Below, in pieces: positions 1 through 7,700 of a DNA stretch of 64,000 bases (positions are counted from its first letter, which is position 1; the number at the start of each line of letters is the position of its first letter). The DNA is taken from NCBI RefSeq assembly GCF_900119365.1, contig NZ_FPJO01000001.1:462499-526498 (forward strand), read 5' to 3'. The translations under genes were made by a program, and so were the position numbers. The DNA comes from Streptomyces atratus (GTDB taxonomy: Bacteria > Actinomycetota > Actinomycetes > Streptomycetales > Streptomycetaceae). Under the pieces are notes generated by a model. That model was not told the origin of the DNA and made no database searches. It was given only the letters and a program-made list of their open reading frames with translations.

Positions 1-105
1 GGCGCACAGACCGGCCAAGGCGGCGGCAACGTCCTGCAACAGGGCGCACAGACCGGCCAAGAAGGCGGCGGCGGCAACGTCCTGCAACAGGGCGCACAGA
101 CGTGA
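1..105 (+). CDS. C-terminal end of a Gly/Gln-rich repeat protein (5' truncated by window edge)
   Basis: An open frame runs from the first base to a TGA at 103-105 and encodes 34 residues made only of repeats. Unit 1 (1-42) reads GAQTGQGGGNVLQQ. Unit 2 (43-90) reads GAQTGQEGGGGNVLQQ. A partial third unit GAQT ends the protein. DNA repeats match almost base for base, so the array is either young or kept uniform by recombination. Gln/Asn/Gly-rich units with a hydrophobic VL core resemble, in composition only, amyloid-type surface repeats such as curlins. The family cannot be named without the upstream sequence. Two hairpins follow the stop codon. Confidence 0.6.
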   Translation, partial: GAQTGQGGGNVLQQGAQTGQEGGGGNVLQQGAQT

Positions 106-156
106 CCTCTGTCGCGTGCTGACCACGCCGAACCTGCCGACCGAAATCGGTAGCGC

Positions 157-184
157 GAACCCGCCACTGGACAGTGGCGGGTTC
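157..184. terminator. Perfect hairpin after the repeat-protein gene
   Basis: Bases 157-169 and 172-184 are perfect reverse complements (13 bp, effectively 12 bp with a 4-base loop). The hairpin lies between a plus-strand stop at 105 and a minus-strand stop at 309, so it is a probable bidirectional terminator. It has no U-tract, which is normal for Streptomyces. Confidence 0.65.
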
Positions 185-234
185 ACCGACTCCGCGAACT
201 CGCTCACGGCGTAGTCGGGTGGCGGTGTCCGTTT

Positions 235-274
235 GGTCTGGCCCCTGCGGTGCAAACCACGCAGGGGCCAGACC
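235..274. terminator. Second strong hairpin in the convergent gap
   Basis: Bases 235-249 pair perfectly with 260-274 (15 bp, 10-base loop). It lies 34 bases before the 3' end of the minus-strand SARP gene and probably terminates that transcript. Together with the hairpin at 157-184 it makes a tandem back-to-back terminator pair. Confidence 0.65.
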
Positions 275-308
275 GGGTTCAACGACGGGAACCCACAGCT
301 ACGGGCAG

Positions 309-1088
309 CTACGGGGATCCGTTACCAGGGCGCGACTGCTGCAGTTCGGACACCAGCCGGCGCAGCCGCGGTGTGGGCCGGAGTCCCAGCTCGTCGCGGA
401 GGTGCTGCTCGTAGCGTTCGAAGTCGTACAGCGCCTCGGACCGATTGTCCTCCGCCAGGTGGGCGCGGATCAGCGAAGCCTGACTGCTCTCCCGCAGCGG
501 ATCCGCCTGGACGGCCGCGTGGGCGGCGGTCACGGCCCAGGCGAACTCCTTCGTGTCGATGAAAGCTCCCGTCATTGCCTCAAGGGCATGAAGTCGAAGC
601 TGCCGCCACTGTTCCGCCTCCGGCAACATCCACTCGTCGTACCAGCCGGGCAGCAAATCGGCGGACAGCTGGTCGACGGCCGCCGCATTGAGGTCGAGCT
701 CCTCGGCCGGGACATGGGGATCGAGTATGCGCTGGGCCAACGACCGGGCTCGGAACAGGTCGACGGTGACCTCCCGCGCGAGGCGCACCTCGGCGGGGCA
801 GATGTTCAGTGCTTGCTTCCCGAGGCTCTGGAGGCGTGACAATGCCGACCGCAGGTTCGTGTTCGCGCCTTGCTCGGATGCTTCGGGCCAAAGGCTCCCG
901 GCAACCAGAGTTCGAGGGACAGCGGCCCGGTATTGTAGCGCGATAAACGCCAGTAGTCGCTTCGAGCCGACTGGGACGGTCACTGGTTCGTCGCCGACTA
1001 CGATGTCGAAACCGCCGAGAAGAGAGATCCTCACGGACGGCCCGGACCTGGTGGGCGGCGGAGAGAAAGCGAGATCATATGCGCTCAT
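309..1088 (-). CDS. SARP-family transcriptional regulator (OmpR-type wHTH + BTAD)
   Basis: Predicted 259-residue protein. An N-terminal winged-helix region of the OmpR/SARP type follows the typical opening VRISLLGGF (about residues 19-100). A bacterial transcriptional activation domain fills about 110-255, with the usual helical repeats and closing motif YEQHLRDELGLRPTPRLRRL. There is no ATPase or TPR extension, so this is a small SARP of the type that activates antibiotic clusters by binding direct repeats near -35. I chose the ATG at 1088 because it starts just before the wHTH. ATGs at 1187 and 1181 would add about 30 residues without domain character. No biosynthetic cluster is visible here, so the target is unknown. 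The gene looks somewhat less GC-rich than its neighbours, which may indicate acquisition. Confidence 0.85.
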   Translation of the reverse strand: MSAYDLAFSPPPTRSGPSVRISLLGGFDIVVGDEPVTVPVGSKRLLAFIALQYRAAVPRTLVAGSLWPEASEQGANTNLRSALSRLQSLGKQALNICPAEVRLAREVTVDLFRARSLAQRILDPHVPAEELDLNAAAVDQLSADLLPGWYDEWMLPEAEQWRQLRLHALEAMTGAFIDTKEFAWAVTAAHAAVQADPLRESSQASLIRAHLAEDNRSEALYDFERYEQHLRDELGLRPTPRLRRLVSELQQSRPGNGSP

Positions 1089-1487
1089 GGCCTTGTGATC
1101 GCGTAGGGTCCGTCTACCCGGCGCCCGTCGACTGGCCGCGCCGTCTTTGCTGGGGGCCAGCGATCTGTACACCTCCCGCATAGCCATGCTGCTCTACCCG
1201 CCAAGAGATGTCGAATTGTCCTGATCGGGGCCAAGAACTGGTGCCCTCGGCCGAGCTTCCGCGGTTATGGCGCACGGGTTGAACCGACGGACGGTGGGCA
1301 CGGTCGCCGTGCCGGGAGCGGCTGCGGCCCAGGACGTGGGCATCTTCATGAGCGCGACGAACGGCGGGAGCGGGCAGCGCGGCACGGCCGGGTTCAGCGG
1401 GTGGCAACTGCGCTGAGGCGGCGGCCCGTTGCGCCGCAAGCGGACGGGCCGGGGTGACCATCGCACGATTCGCTCGTTCTGCTGAAC
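1089..1487. other. Divergent intergenic region with a doubtful 49-codon ORF
   Basis: This 399-base gap separates the SARP gene from the next plus-strand gene and should hold both promoters. A plus-strand frame from ATG 1267 to TGA 1414-1416 encodes 49 residues ending in GTAGFSGWQLR and is open upstream only to 1225. It has no good ribosome binding site and no family I recognise. It may be a stub of a lost gene or chance. I see no other structure. Confidence 0.3.
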
Positions 1488-3425
1488 GTGCGTCCACTGC
1501 CAGAAGTACCTTCCGCAGCCGCCCCGGCCGACGGGGAGCAGGCCGCGGCGGCGCTCGTCGAGCACTATCCGCGGCTGGTCCGGCTCGGCTATCTCGTGCT
1601 GCCGCCGACCCTCGGCAGCCACCGCCGGGTGCTGAAGGCGCACGCGCTGGCCCAGCGGTGCCTGCTGTCCGGACGCCGGGCGGGGTCCCGGGGCGGGGTC
1701 CCGGGGCCGCGTTGGCCCGGCGGTGCGGCGGCGGTTGATCCGTCCTATGCGCTCGCCCGCCGGCGGGTGCTGCGTGCGGCGCTCGCGGCGGACCGGCCGC
1801 GGCGCGGCTTCGGCCGCGTCCAACTGCCCCCGCTCCTCCCGCTCGTGTGGGGGCTGCGGCTGTTCCCGCACTCGGGCGGATCGAACGGGCTCGCCCTGGA
1901 GAACGCCCTGGCGGCGCTCTCCGGTCCGGGGCGCGCCGCCCATGCCCTGCGCGGCCTGGAGGGGCTGGCCGCCGCGGAGGTGCGGCGGGTGCTCGCGGAC
2001 GCCGGGGTCGCGGACCCGCATGCGGCGCTCGCGGCGGCTCAGGACGCTCCGACTCCGTACGCGCTCCTCGGCTCCCCGGAGTTCGACCCCTGCTCGCTCC
2101 AGGCCCGGTCGCCGGACCTGCTGCGCCGCAGACAGCACGCGAAGGCGGCGCTGGCGGCCGTCGCGGCGCTGCTGGTGTGCGGGGCGCTGCTGGGGCTGCC
2201 GGGCAACGGCTGGGGGCGCGACGCCCGGACCACGTCGTCGTACACCCATGACGCCGCTGTGGAACAGTCCCTGGATCCGGACAGGTTGAGCCGGGTGTCC
2301 GCGGACTTCTGGCGGCGCTCGCCGCGTACCGACTTCACCGCCTGGCCCACCCGCGGCAACCGCGCCGAGGACACCGGGCTGCTGCGCCGTGCGCTCGCCG
2401 GCTGGGCGCACCCGGACGGCGAGGTGCGTATCTCGGCGACGCCGGAGACCCCCATCGGGCCTCCGATGGGTGCGCCGCAACTGCTGTACGCGGGCGAGGT
2501 GGACCGGGTGGCGGTGGTGCTGTTCTACGACGGGCTGCGCGTCGTGCGGTACGCGGAGCCCGGTGCCGCCGGCCGGGACGGGGGTGTCGCGCTGGACTTC
2601 GCCCGGGCCGACGGTGCGGACATGGCGTCGGCCGCCGCCCTGATCGTGGCGCGCGCCGACGACCGGGTCCGCTATCTCACCGCGCCCTGGGTGACCTCGG
2701 TGTCGGTGCGGGACCTGCTGGCACCGGACGGCGCCCCGCGGCCGCTGCGGCGCGGCCCCGACGGGGTGACCACCGCGCTGACCAGCCCGGCGACGGCCCG
2801 CGACTGCCGTGCCTGGCAGGCGATCGAGATCCGCGACGGCTCGGCGGCCCGGCTGATGGCGGACCTCGGTGAGCTGGCCCCGGCCCGGCTGACCTCGGGC
2901 CCGCCGTCGGCGCCGCACGACGTCGCCGGGCGGGCGGAGCGGGACAGTTGGGCGCGGACCGCCTGTCTGCTGCCAGCGGTGCGCTCGCGCGGGGTGCGGT
3001 CGGTGAACTCCTGGCAGTACGCCGAGCAGCCGCTGCCCGAGGGCAATGGTTCCGCGCGCTGGCTCTGCACCAGGGCGGAGACCTGGCGGGGTACCGGAAG
3101 CCGGGTCCTCGCCCAGTTCCAGGCCCCGTCGGCGCCGGCCGTCGCGACGGGCGGGCCGCCCGGGGCGGTCGCGGCCAGGGCCGAGGACTCCCCGGCCTGC
3201 GGGGTGCGCGACCCCCGGGTACTGGCCGGGGTGCTCTGGAAGTCGCAGGGCGGCCGTTGGTACGTACTGGCGGCGGGCAGTGAGCAGTTCGCCTCGCTGA
3301 CCGCGTCGGGCGGGGTGGAAGGGCGCTCCGACAGCCGTCTTCTCGCCGTGCCGGCCAGAGCGGGCGACCGGGCGCGGCTGAACGGGACGCTGGTGGACGG
3401 CAGTCGGGTGGGCGGGCTGCGCTGA
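1488..3425 (+). CDS. Hypothetical single-span membrane protein, 645 aa
   Basis: Starts at GTG 1488. Residues 1-200 are Ala/Arg/Leu-rich, helical and presumably cytoplasmic. One hydrophobic segment, about 210-228 (core AALAAVAALLVCGALLGL), is followed by about 415 residues that should lie outside the membrane. The outer part contains several Cys residues (for example in ARTACLLPAV, RWLCTRAETW and SPACGVRDP) that could form disulfides. The cytoplasmic N-terminus loosely resembles the helical regions of sigma-like proteins found beside ECF genes, but I see no DNA-binding helix. Conserved proteins of this layout occur in streptomycetes without assigned function. It stands alone between a divergent SARP gene and the chimeric oxidoreductase gene. 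No function is proposed. Confidence 0.7.
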   Translation: MRPLPEVPSAAAPADGEQAAAALVEHYPRLVRLGYLVLPPTLGSHRRVLKAHALAQRCLLSGRRAGSRGGVPGPRWPGGAAAVDPSYALARRRVLRAALAADRPRRGFGRVQLPPLLPLVWGLRLFPHSGGSNGLALENALAALSGPGRAAHALRGLEGLAAAEVRRVLADAGVADPHAALAAAQDAPTPYALLGSPEFDPCSLQARSPDLLRRRQHAKAALAAVAALLVCGALLGLPGNGWGRDARTTSSYTHDAAVEQSLDPDRLSRVSADFWRRSPRTDFTAWPTRGNRAEDTGLLRRALAGWAHPDGEVRISATPETPIGPPMGAPQLLYAGEVDRVAVVLFYDGLRVVRYAEPGAAGRDGGVALDFARADGADMASAAALIVARADDRVRYLTAPWVTSVSVRDLLAPDGAPRPLRRGPDGVTTALTSPATARDCRAWQAIEIRDGSAARLMADLGELAPARLTSGPPSAPHDVAGRAERDSWARTACLLPAVRSRGVRSVNSWQYAEQPLPEGNGSARWLCTRAETWRGTGSRVLAQFQAPSAPAVATGGPPGAVAARAEDSPACGVRDPRVLAGVLWKSQGGRWYVLAAGSEQFASLTASGGVEGRSDSRLLAVPARAGDRARLNGTLVDGSRVGGLR

Positions 3426-3502
3426 CGGCCCGCCCTCGTGGGCGTCAGAAAGTCGCCGCACGCCCCCTGTTCCCGCGATTTACCTCTCAGTACATTGACA
3501 GC

Positions 3503-4636
3503 ATGTCTAATACGCAGCCAGCGCCGGTCGCGTCGGAGCGGACGCCCCTCAAGGCGCGCAAGGTCTCCTTCGCCTGGGAGAAGACTCCTCTGCACTGGGT
3601 GCCGGGTGATCCGTTCACCACGCACACCATCAATGTGCTCCACCTCCTGCTGCCCGCCGGGGAACGGTGGTTCATCCACGTGTACCGGCAGGTGCTGCCG
3701 TACATCCACGACGAGCAGCTGCGCCAGGACGTCATCGGCTTCATCGGTCAGGAGGCCGTGCACTCCCAGGCGCACGACGACGTCCTGCCCCGCCTGAAGG
3801 AGCTCGGTCTCGACCCGACGCCGTACACCGCGCAGGTCGACTGGTTCTTCGAGAAGCTGCTCGGCGACCGGACGCTGCCGCCGGGCAGGGCGCGCACGTG
3901 GTGGCTGATGGAGCGGGTGGCGCTGATCGCGGCGATCGTGGTCCACGAGCGGCTCCGCGAGGGCGAGGAGGTGGAGGTCCGCGACCCGCGCAACCGCTTC
4001 CCGCTCGCCGAGGCCCCCGCGTACCTGTTCGTCGCGGGCGGCATAGGCATCACTCCGATCCTGCCGATGCTGCGGTCGGTCGCCGCCTCGGGCGCCGACT
4101 GGCGGCTGCTGTACGGCGGGCGGAGCCGCGCCACGATGCCGTTCCTGGACGAGATCGAGAAGCTGGGCGCCGAGGGCGGCCGGGTGACGGTCGTCGCCGA
4201 GGACGAGGCGGGCCACCCGGACGCCGCCGCGGCCCTGGCGGACACGGTGGAGGGCACGGCCGTCCACTGCTGCGGCCCCGAGCCCCTGATGGACGCGGTC
4301 GGCGCCGCACTCCCGCCCGGCCGCACCCTCCATCTGGAACGCTTCACCGCGGCGGCCGCGGCGTCGACCGGCTCCGCCCCCTTCGAGGTCGAGCTGCGCC
4401 GCTCCGGCCGTACGGTCCGGGTGCCGGCGGACCGGTCGGTGCTGGCGGCGGTGCGCGACGAGCTTCCGTACGTCTCGTACTCCTGCGAACAGGGCTTCTG
4501 CGGAACGTGCCAACAGCGCGTCCTGGAGGGCGAGATCGACCACCGCGACGAGCTCCTGACGGACTCCGAGCGGGACGACTCGATGCTGATCTGCGTGTCC
4601 CGGTGCCGGGGCGAACGGCTGGTACTGGACCTTTAG
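3503..4636 (+). CDS. Chimeric gene: N-half of a metal-dependent hydrolase fused to the C-part of a PDR/VanB-type ferredoxin reductase
   Basis: The 377-residue product joins two unrelated families in frame. Residues 1-145 are the N-terminal half of a predicted metal-dependent hydrolase (PF10118 type: KVSFAWEKTPLHWVPGDPF, IGQEAVHSQAHDDVLPRL). From about residue 146 (near base 3938) it is the NAD-binding and plant-type 2Fe-2S part of a phthalate-dioxygenase-reductase-like protein: GGIGITP at 179-185, CGPE near 257, and Fe-S ligands C328, C333, C336 and C364. The hydrolase C-half and the whole FMN/FAD-binding barrel of the reductase are missing, so electrons could not pass from NAD(P)H to the cluster in the usual way. 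The simplest reading is an in-frame deletion that fused two neighbouring co-oriented genes. Expression is plausible, function doubtful. A TetR gene follows in the same direction. Confidence 0.85.
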   Translation: MSNTQPAPVASERTPLKARKVSFAWEKTPLHWVPGDPFTTHTINVLHLLLPAGERWFIHVYRQVLPYIHDEQLRQDVIGFIGQEAVHSQAHDDVLPRLKELGLDPTPYTAQVDWFFEKLLGDRTLPPGRARTWWLMERVALIAAIVVHERLREGEEVEVRDPRNRFPLAEAPAYLFVAGGIGITPILPMLRSVAASGADWRLLYGGRSRATMPFLDEIEKLGAEGGRVTVVAEDEAGHPDAAAALADTVEGTAVHCCGPEPLMDAVGAALPPGRTLHLERFTAAAAASTGSAPFEVELRRSGRTVRVPADRSVLAAVRDELPYVSYSCEQGFCGTCQQRVLEGEIDHRDELLTDSERDDSMLICVSRCRGERLVLDL

Positions 4637-4719
4637 TGCCTCCCGCCCGAGTCCGGAGCGGCGGGGCCGGGGCCGCCCGCCGCCCCTCCCCCGCCGCTCC
4701 ACTCGGTACGCTGTCCACC

Positions 4720-5442
4720 ATGACGACCGGGGTGCGGCGCAGGATGGGCGTCGAGGAGCGCAGACAGCAATTGATCGGTGTCGCGCTGGAGTTGTTCAGT
4801 CACCGCGCCCCGGACGAGGTGTCGATCGACGAGATCGCGGCCGCCGCGGGAATCTCGCGGCCCTTGGTCTACCACTACTTCCCGGGGAAGCAGAGCCTGT
4901 ACGAGGCCGCGCTGCGACGGGCGGCCGACGAGCTGGCCGCCCGGTTCGTGGAGCCCCGCGAAGGGCCGCTCGGGGCCCGGCTGTTGCGGGTGATGCACCG
5001 GTTCTTCGACTTCGTCGACGAGCACGGGCCCGGCTTCTCGGCGCTGATGCGGGGCGGGCCCGCGGTGGGGTCCTCGACCGCGAACGCGATGATCGACGAG
5101 GTGCGGCAGGCCGCCTGCGAGCAGATCCTGGCCCATCTGGGGGTCGAGAATCCCCCGGCACGGCTGGAGCTGGTCGTGCGGTCGTGGGTGTCGCTGGCCG
5201 AGTCGACGGCGCTGATCTGGCTGGACGGGCGGCGGATTCCGCGCGAGGAGCTGGAGTTGCAGCTGGTGCACGACTTCGCCGCACTGGCGGTGGTGAGTGC
5301 CGCGTACAACACGGAGATGGCGGGCGTCGTGCTGCGGGTGCTCGGCCAGGAGCCGGCGGACGGGCCGTTCGGCGAGCTGCTGAACCGGCTCTCCGACCTG
5401 GCCCCCGCCGTACCGGCCGTTCCCCCGCAGCGGCTGGCGTAG
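4720..5442 (+). CDS. TetR/AcrR-family transcriptional regulator
   Basis: 240-residue protein starting at ATG 4720; an internal ATG at residue 9 is an alternative. A TetR_N helix-turn-helix lies at about residues 15-60, with the recognition region SIDEIAAAAGISRPLVYHYF followed by GKQSLYEAAL. The remainder is the all-helical ligand-binding and dimer domain. The gene lies 83 bases after the chimeric oxidoreductase gene, in the same direction. In intact relatives such regulators may control the neighbouring hydrolase and oxidoreductase genes; that is inference. It converges on the AfsR-like ATPase gene at 5475. Confidence 0.88.
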   Translation: MTTGVRRRMGVEERRQQLIGVALELFSHRAPDEVSIDEIAAAAGISRPLVYHYFPGKQSLYEAALRRAADELAARFVEPREGPLGARLLRVMHRFFDFVDEHGPGFSALMRGGPAVGSSTANAMIDEVRQAACEQILAHLGVENPPARLELVVRSWVSLAESTALIWLDGRRIPREELELQLVHDFAALAVVSAAYNTEMAGVVLRVLGQEPADGPFGELLNRLSDLAPAVPAVPPQRLA

Positions 5443-5474
5443 AACCGGCTCCGGGAGGTACGGGCCGGGTCGCG

Positions 5475-7511
5475 CTACATGAGCAGCTCGCCCTGGAGTG
5501 CGGCGGCCAGGCCCACTTCCGCGTTGTCCGCCCGGCCCCGTTCGAAGGCCCGCTGGTAGGCGGCGTCGCCGACGGCCTCGCGGGCCTGGCGTTCGCATGC
5601 CTCGCGCAGCGGTTCCAGTTCCGGGGTGCCGCGTTGCGGATGGCCGACCATGCGCCAGTACACCTGTCCCGTGCCGTACACCCGGGCGGCGCGGGCGCCC
5701 GCGCCCTGGGCGGCGATCGCCGCGGCCAGGATGTCCAGGCCCAGCGCGATGCCGAAGCGGTCACGCATGCGGTGCTTGCCCGCGAGCATCGAGCGGGCGT
5801 GGGCGGCGGAGGTTTCGGCGTCCCCCCGGAGCAGGGCGATCAGGGCGAGCTGGTAGTCGACGTAGCTGCGGGTCCAGCACTCGTCCTGGGCCTCGCAGAC
5901 CGCGCGCAGGACCGCGGCCGCCTCCGCCGCCTCGTCCAGCCGGCCGAGCCCGGTCAGGGCGAAGACCGTGATGAGCCGGCACCGCAGCCGGTAGGCCTTC
6001 TCCAGCGGGGTGGCGGTGCCGGTCGAGCGCAGGACCCGGTCGACCCCGCGCAGGCCCGCCTCGGGGCGGCCGGTCATCAGATCGGTGAGGCCGCACAGAT
6101 AGGCAGCGGCGAGGATGCCCTCGTCGGTGCCGTCGCGCGCCGCTTCCCTGGTGCACTCCCGGCCCAGCCGGCGGGCGGCCGGGTAGTCGCCCTGGAGCAT
6201 GACGGTGATGCCCAGCACCCACAGGGCGCGGGTGCGGTGGGGTCCCTCGGCCGGTCCGGCGGCCAGGGCGCGCCGGGCGTACTCGCGGGTCTGCGGAAGG
6301 TGGCCGCAGCAGCACCAGAAGAAGCCGGTCCGTCCCGCCATCTCCTGGGCGGCCACGGTGTCGTGGGCCAGCAGGTGGTCGAGGGCGGCGCAGAGGTCGG
6401 CGTGCGCCTCGGCGATGCGGTGGTACCAGCTGATCTGGTCGTCGCCGGTCCAGCCGGCGTGGGCCTTGCGGGCCAGGCCGAGGAAGCAGGCGGCGTGCCG
6501 GTCGGCGGCGGCCCGTTCCTCGCCGAGCTCGGCGAGCCACATCCGTCCGTACTCGCGGATGGTGTCGAGCATGCGGTGCCGTGCGCCGTCCCGGCCGACG
6601 ACGGACTTGGCGACCAGGCCGTTCAGCGCCCCGGACACCCCGTCCGCGGTGAGCGGTCCCCCGGCGCAGACCTCGCGGGCGGCCGCCTCGTCGAAGTCGC
6701 CGCGCAGGACGGTCAGCCGGGCCCAGAGCAGCCGTTCCGGCGGAGTGCACAGCTCATGGCTCCAGCCGATGGCGGTGCGCAGGGTGCGGTGGCGCGGCGG
6801 CCAGAGCGAGGCGTCGGCGGGTACGTCGAAGCAGGACCTGATCCGTGCGGCGACCTGCTGGACGGTGTCCCGGCCGAGGGCTCCCGCCGCGAGTTCGATG
6901 GCGAGCGGAATGCCTTCGAAGCGGCGGCAGATCTCGGCGGCGGCCTCCGCGTTGCCCGGCTCGTCGAGGGCGAGGCCCGGGGCCGCCGCGGCCGCCCGGT
7001 CCCGGAACAGCGTCAGGGCATCGGCCGCGCCCTCGACGGGCAGCGGGTCCACCTCGACGACCTGCTCGCCCCTGATGTCCAGGGGCTGCCGGCTGGTGGC
7101 GAGCACGGTGAGGCCGGGGGACGTGGTGAGGATCTCGCCGAGCAGGTGCGCGCAGGCGGAGCGCAGATGCTCGCACGAGTCGAGGACCAGCAGCAGTTCC
7201 TTGTCGACCAGCCATTCGCACAGCGCGTCGATGGGCATGCGCAGGGTGTGGTCGGAGAGCCCGACCGCGTCGGAGACGGTCGCGATGAGCAGTCCGTCGT
7301 CGTGGAGCGGTGACAGGTCCGCCCACCACGCGCCGTCGCGATGCGCGGCCGCCGACTGCCGGGCCGCGCGGACGGCGAGCCTGGTCTTGCCGACGCCGCC
7401 GCTGCCGGTGAGCGTGGTCAGCCGGTGCGTGGCGAGTGTGTGCTCCAGCCTGGCAAGTTCCGCTTTCCGTCCGACAAAGCTGCTTGTCTCCTCGGGGATG
7501 TTGCTCGCCAT
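5475..7511 (-). CDS. AfsR/LuxR-like STAND ATPase with TPR repeats but no DNA-binding domain
   Basis: 678-residue protein from ATG 7511. It begins IPEETSSFVGRKAELARLE, a standard entry to NB-ARC/STAND ATPases. The P-loop GSGGVGKTR lies at about 36-44 and Walker B LLLVLDSCEHL near 117. An ARC segment (SRQPLDI, FEGIPLAIELAA) follows, then winged-helix and TPR-like helices to the C-terminus. Relatives usually carry an N-terminal SARP/BTAD or a C-terminal LuxR helix-turn-helix. Neither is present: the protein ends at LAAALQGELLM where a LuxR domain would begin. It may act through a partner or be a shortened regulator. An upstream in-frame start at 7697 would add only low-complexity residues. Confidence 0.8.
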   Translation of the reverse strand: MASNIPEETSSFVGRKAELARLEHTLATHRLTTLTGSGGVGKTRLAVRAARQSAAAHRDGAWWADLSPLHDDGLLIATVSDAVGLSDHTLRMPIDALCEWLVDKELLLVLDSCEHLRSACAHLLGEILTTSPGLTVLATSRQPLDIRGEQVVEVDPLPVEGAADALTLFRDRAAAAAPGLALDEPGNAEAAAEICRRFEGIPLAIELAAGALGRDTVQQVAARIRSCFDVPADASLWPPRHRTLRTAIGWSHELCTPPERLLWARLTVLRGDFDEAAAREVCAGGPLTADGVSGALNGLVAKSVVGRDGARHRMLDTIREYGRMWLAELGEERAAADRHAACFLGLARKAHAGWTGDDQISWYHRIAEAHADLCAALDHLLAHDTVAAQEMAGRTGFFWCCCGHLPQTREYARRALAAGPAEGPHRTRALWVLGITVMLQGDYPAARRLGRECTREAARDGTDEGILAAAYLCGLTDLMTGRPEAGLRGVDRVLRSTGTATPLEKAYRLRCRLITVFALTGLGRLDEAAEAAAVLRAVCEAQDECWTRSYVDYQLALIALLRGDAETSAAHARSMLAGKHRMRDRFGIALGLDILAAAIAAQGAGARAARVYGTGQVYWRMVGHPQRGTPELEPLREACERQAREAVGDAAYQRAFERGRADNAEVGLAAALQGELLM

Positions 7512-7700
7512 GGTCACCGTCGCCGAAACAGGTGGACCGGCCGGTCCCGGCCCCTGGTTCCCGCACGGAGCAGGCATACGAGGACGCCTGGCGTACCGGA
7601 GAGGGGCCGGGCCCGGCCGGGGGGTGGGAGAGCGCGCCGGGGGTGCGGTGCTGCGGCATTCCCCGACGGCTGCTGCCTCCCAACGTAGTCCCGTCATGGC

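Noticed and set aside
1267..1416. 49-codon ORF in the SARP upstream region as a firm gene
   Set aside because: No ribosome site, no recognised family and short length; kept only as a note in the intergenic entry.
1194..3461. 755-codon minus-strand frame opposite the unknown 645-residue protein
   Set aside because: Arg/Gly/Pro-rich with no domain; the plus-strand frame has a membrane helix and a GTG start placed sensibly.
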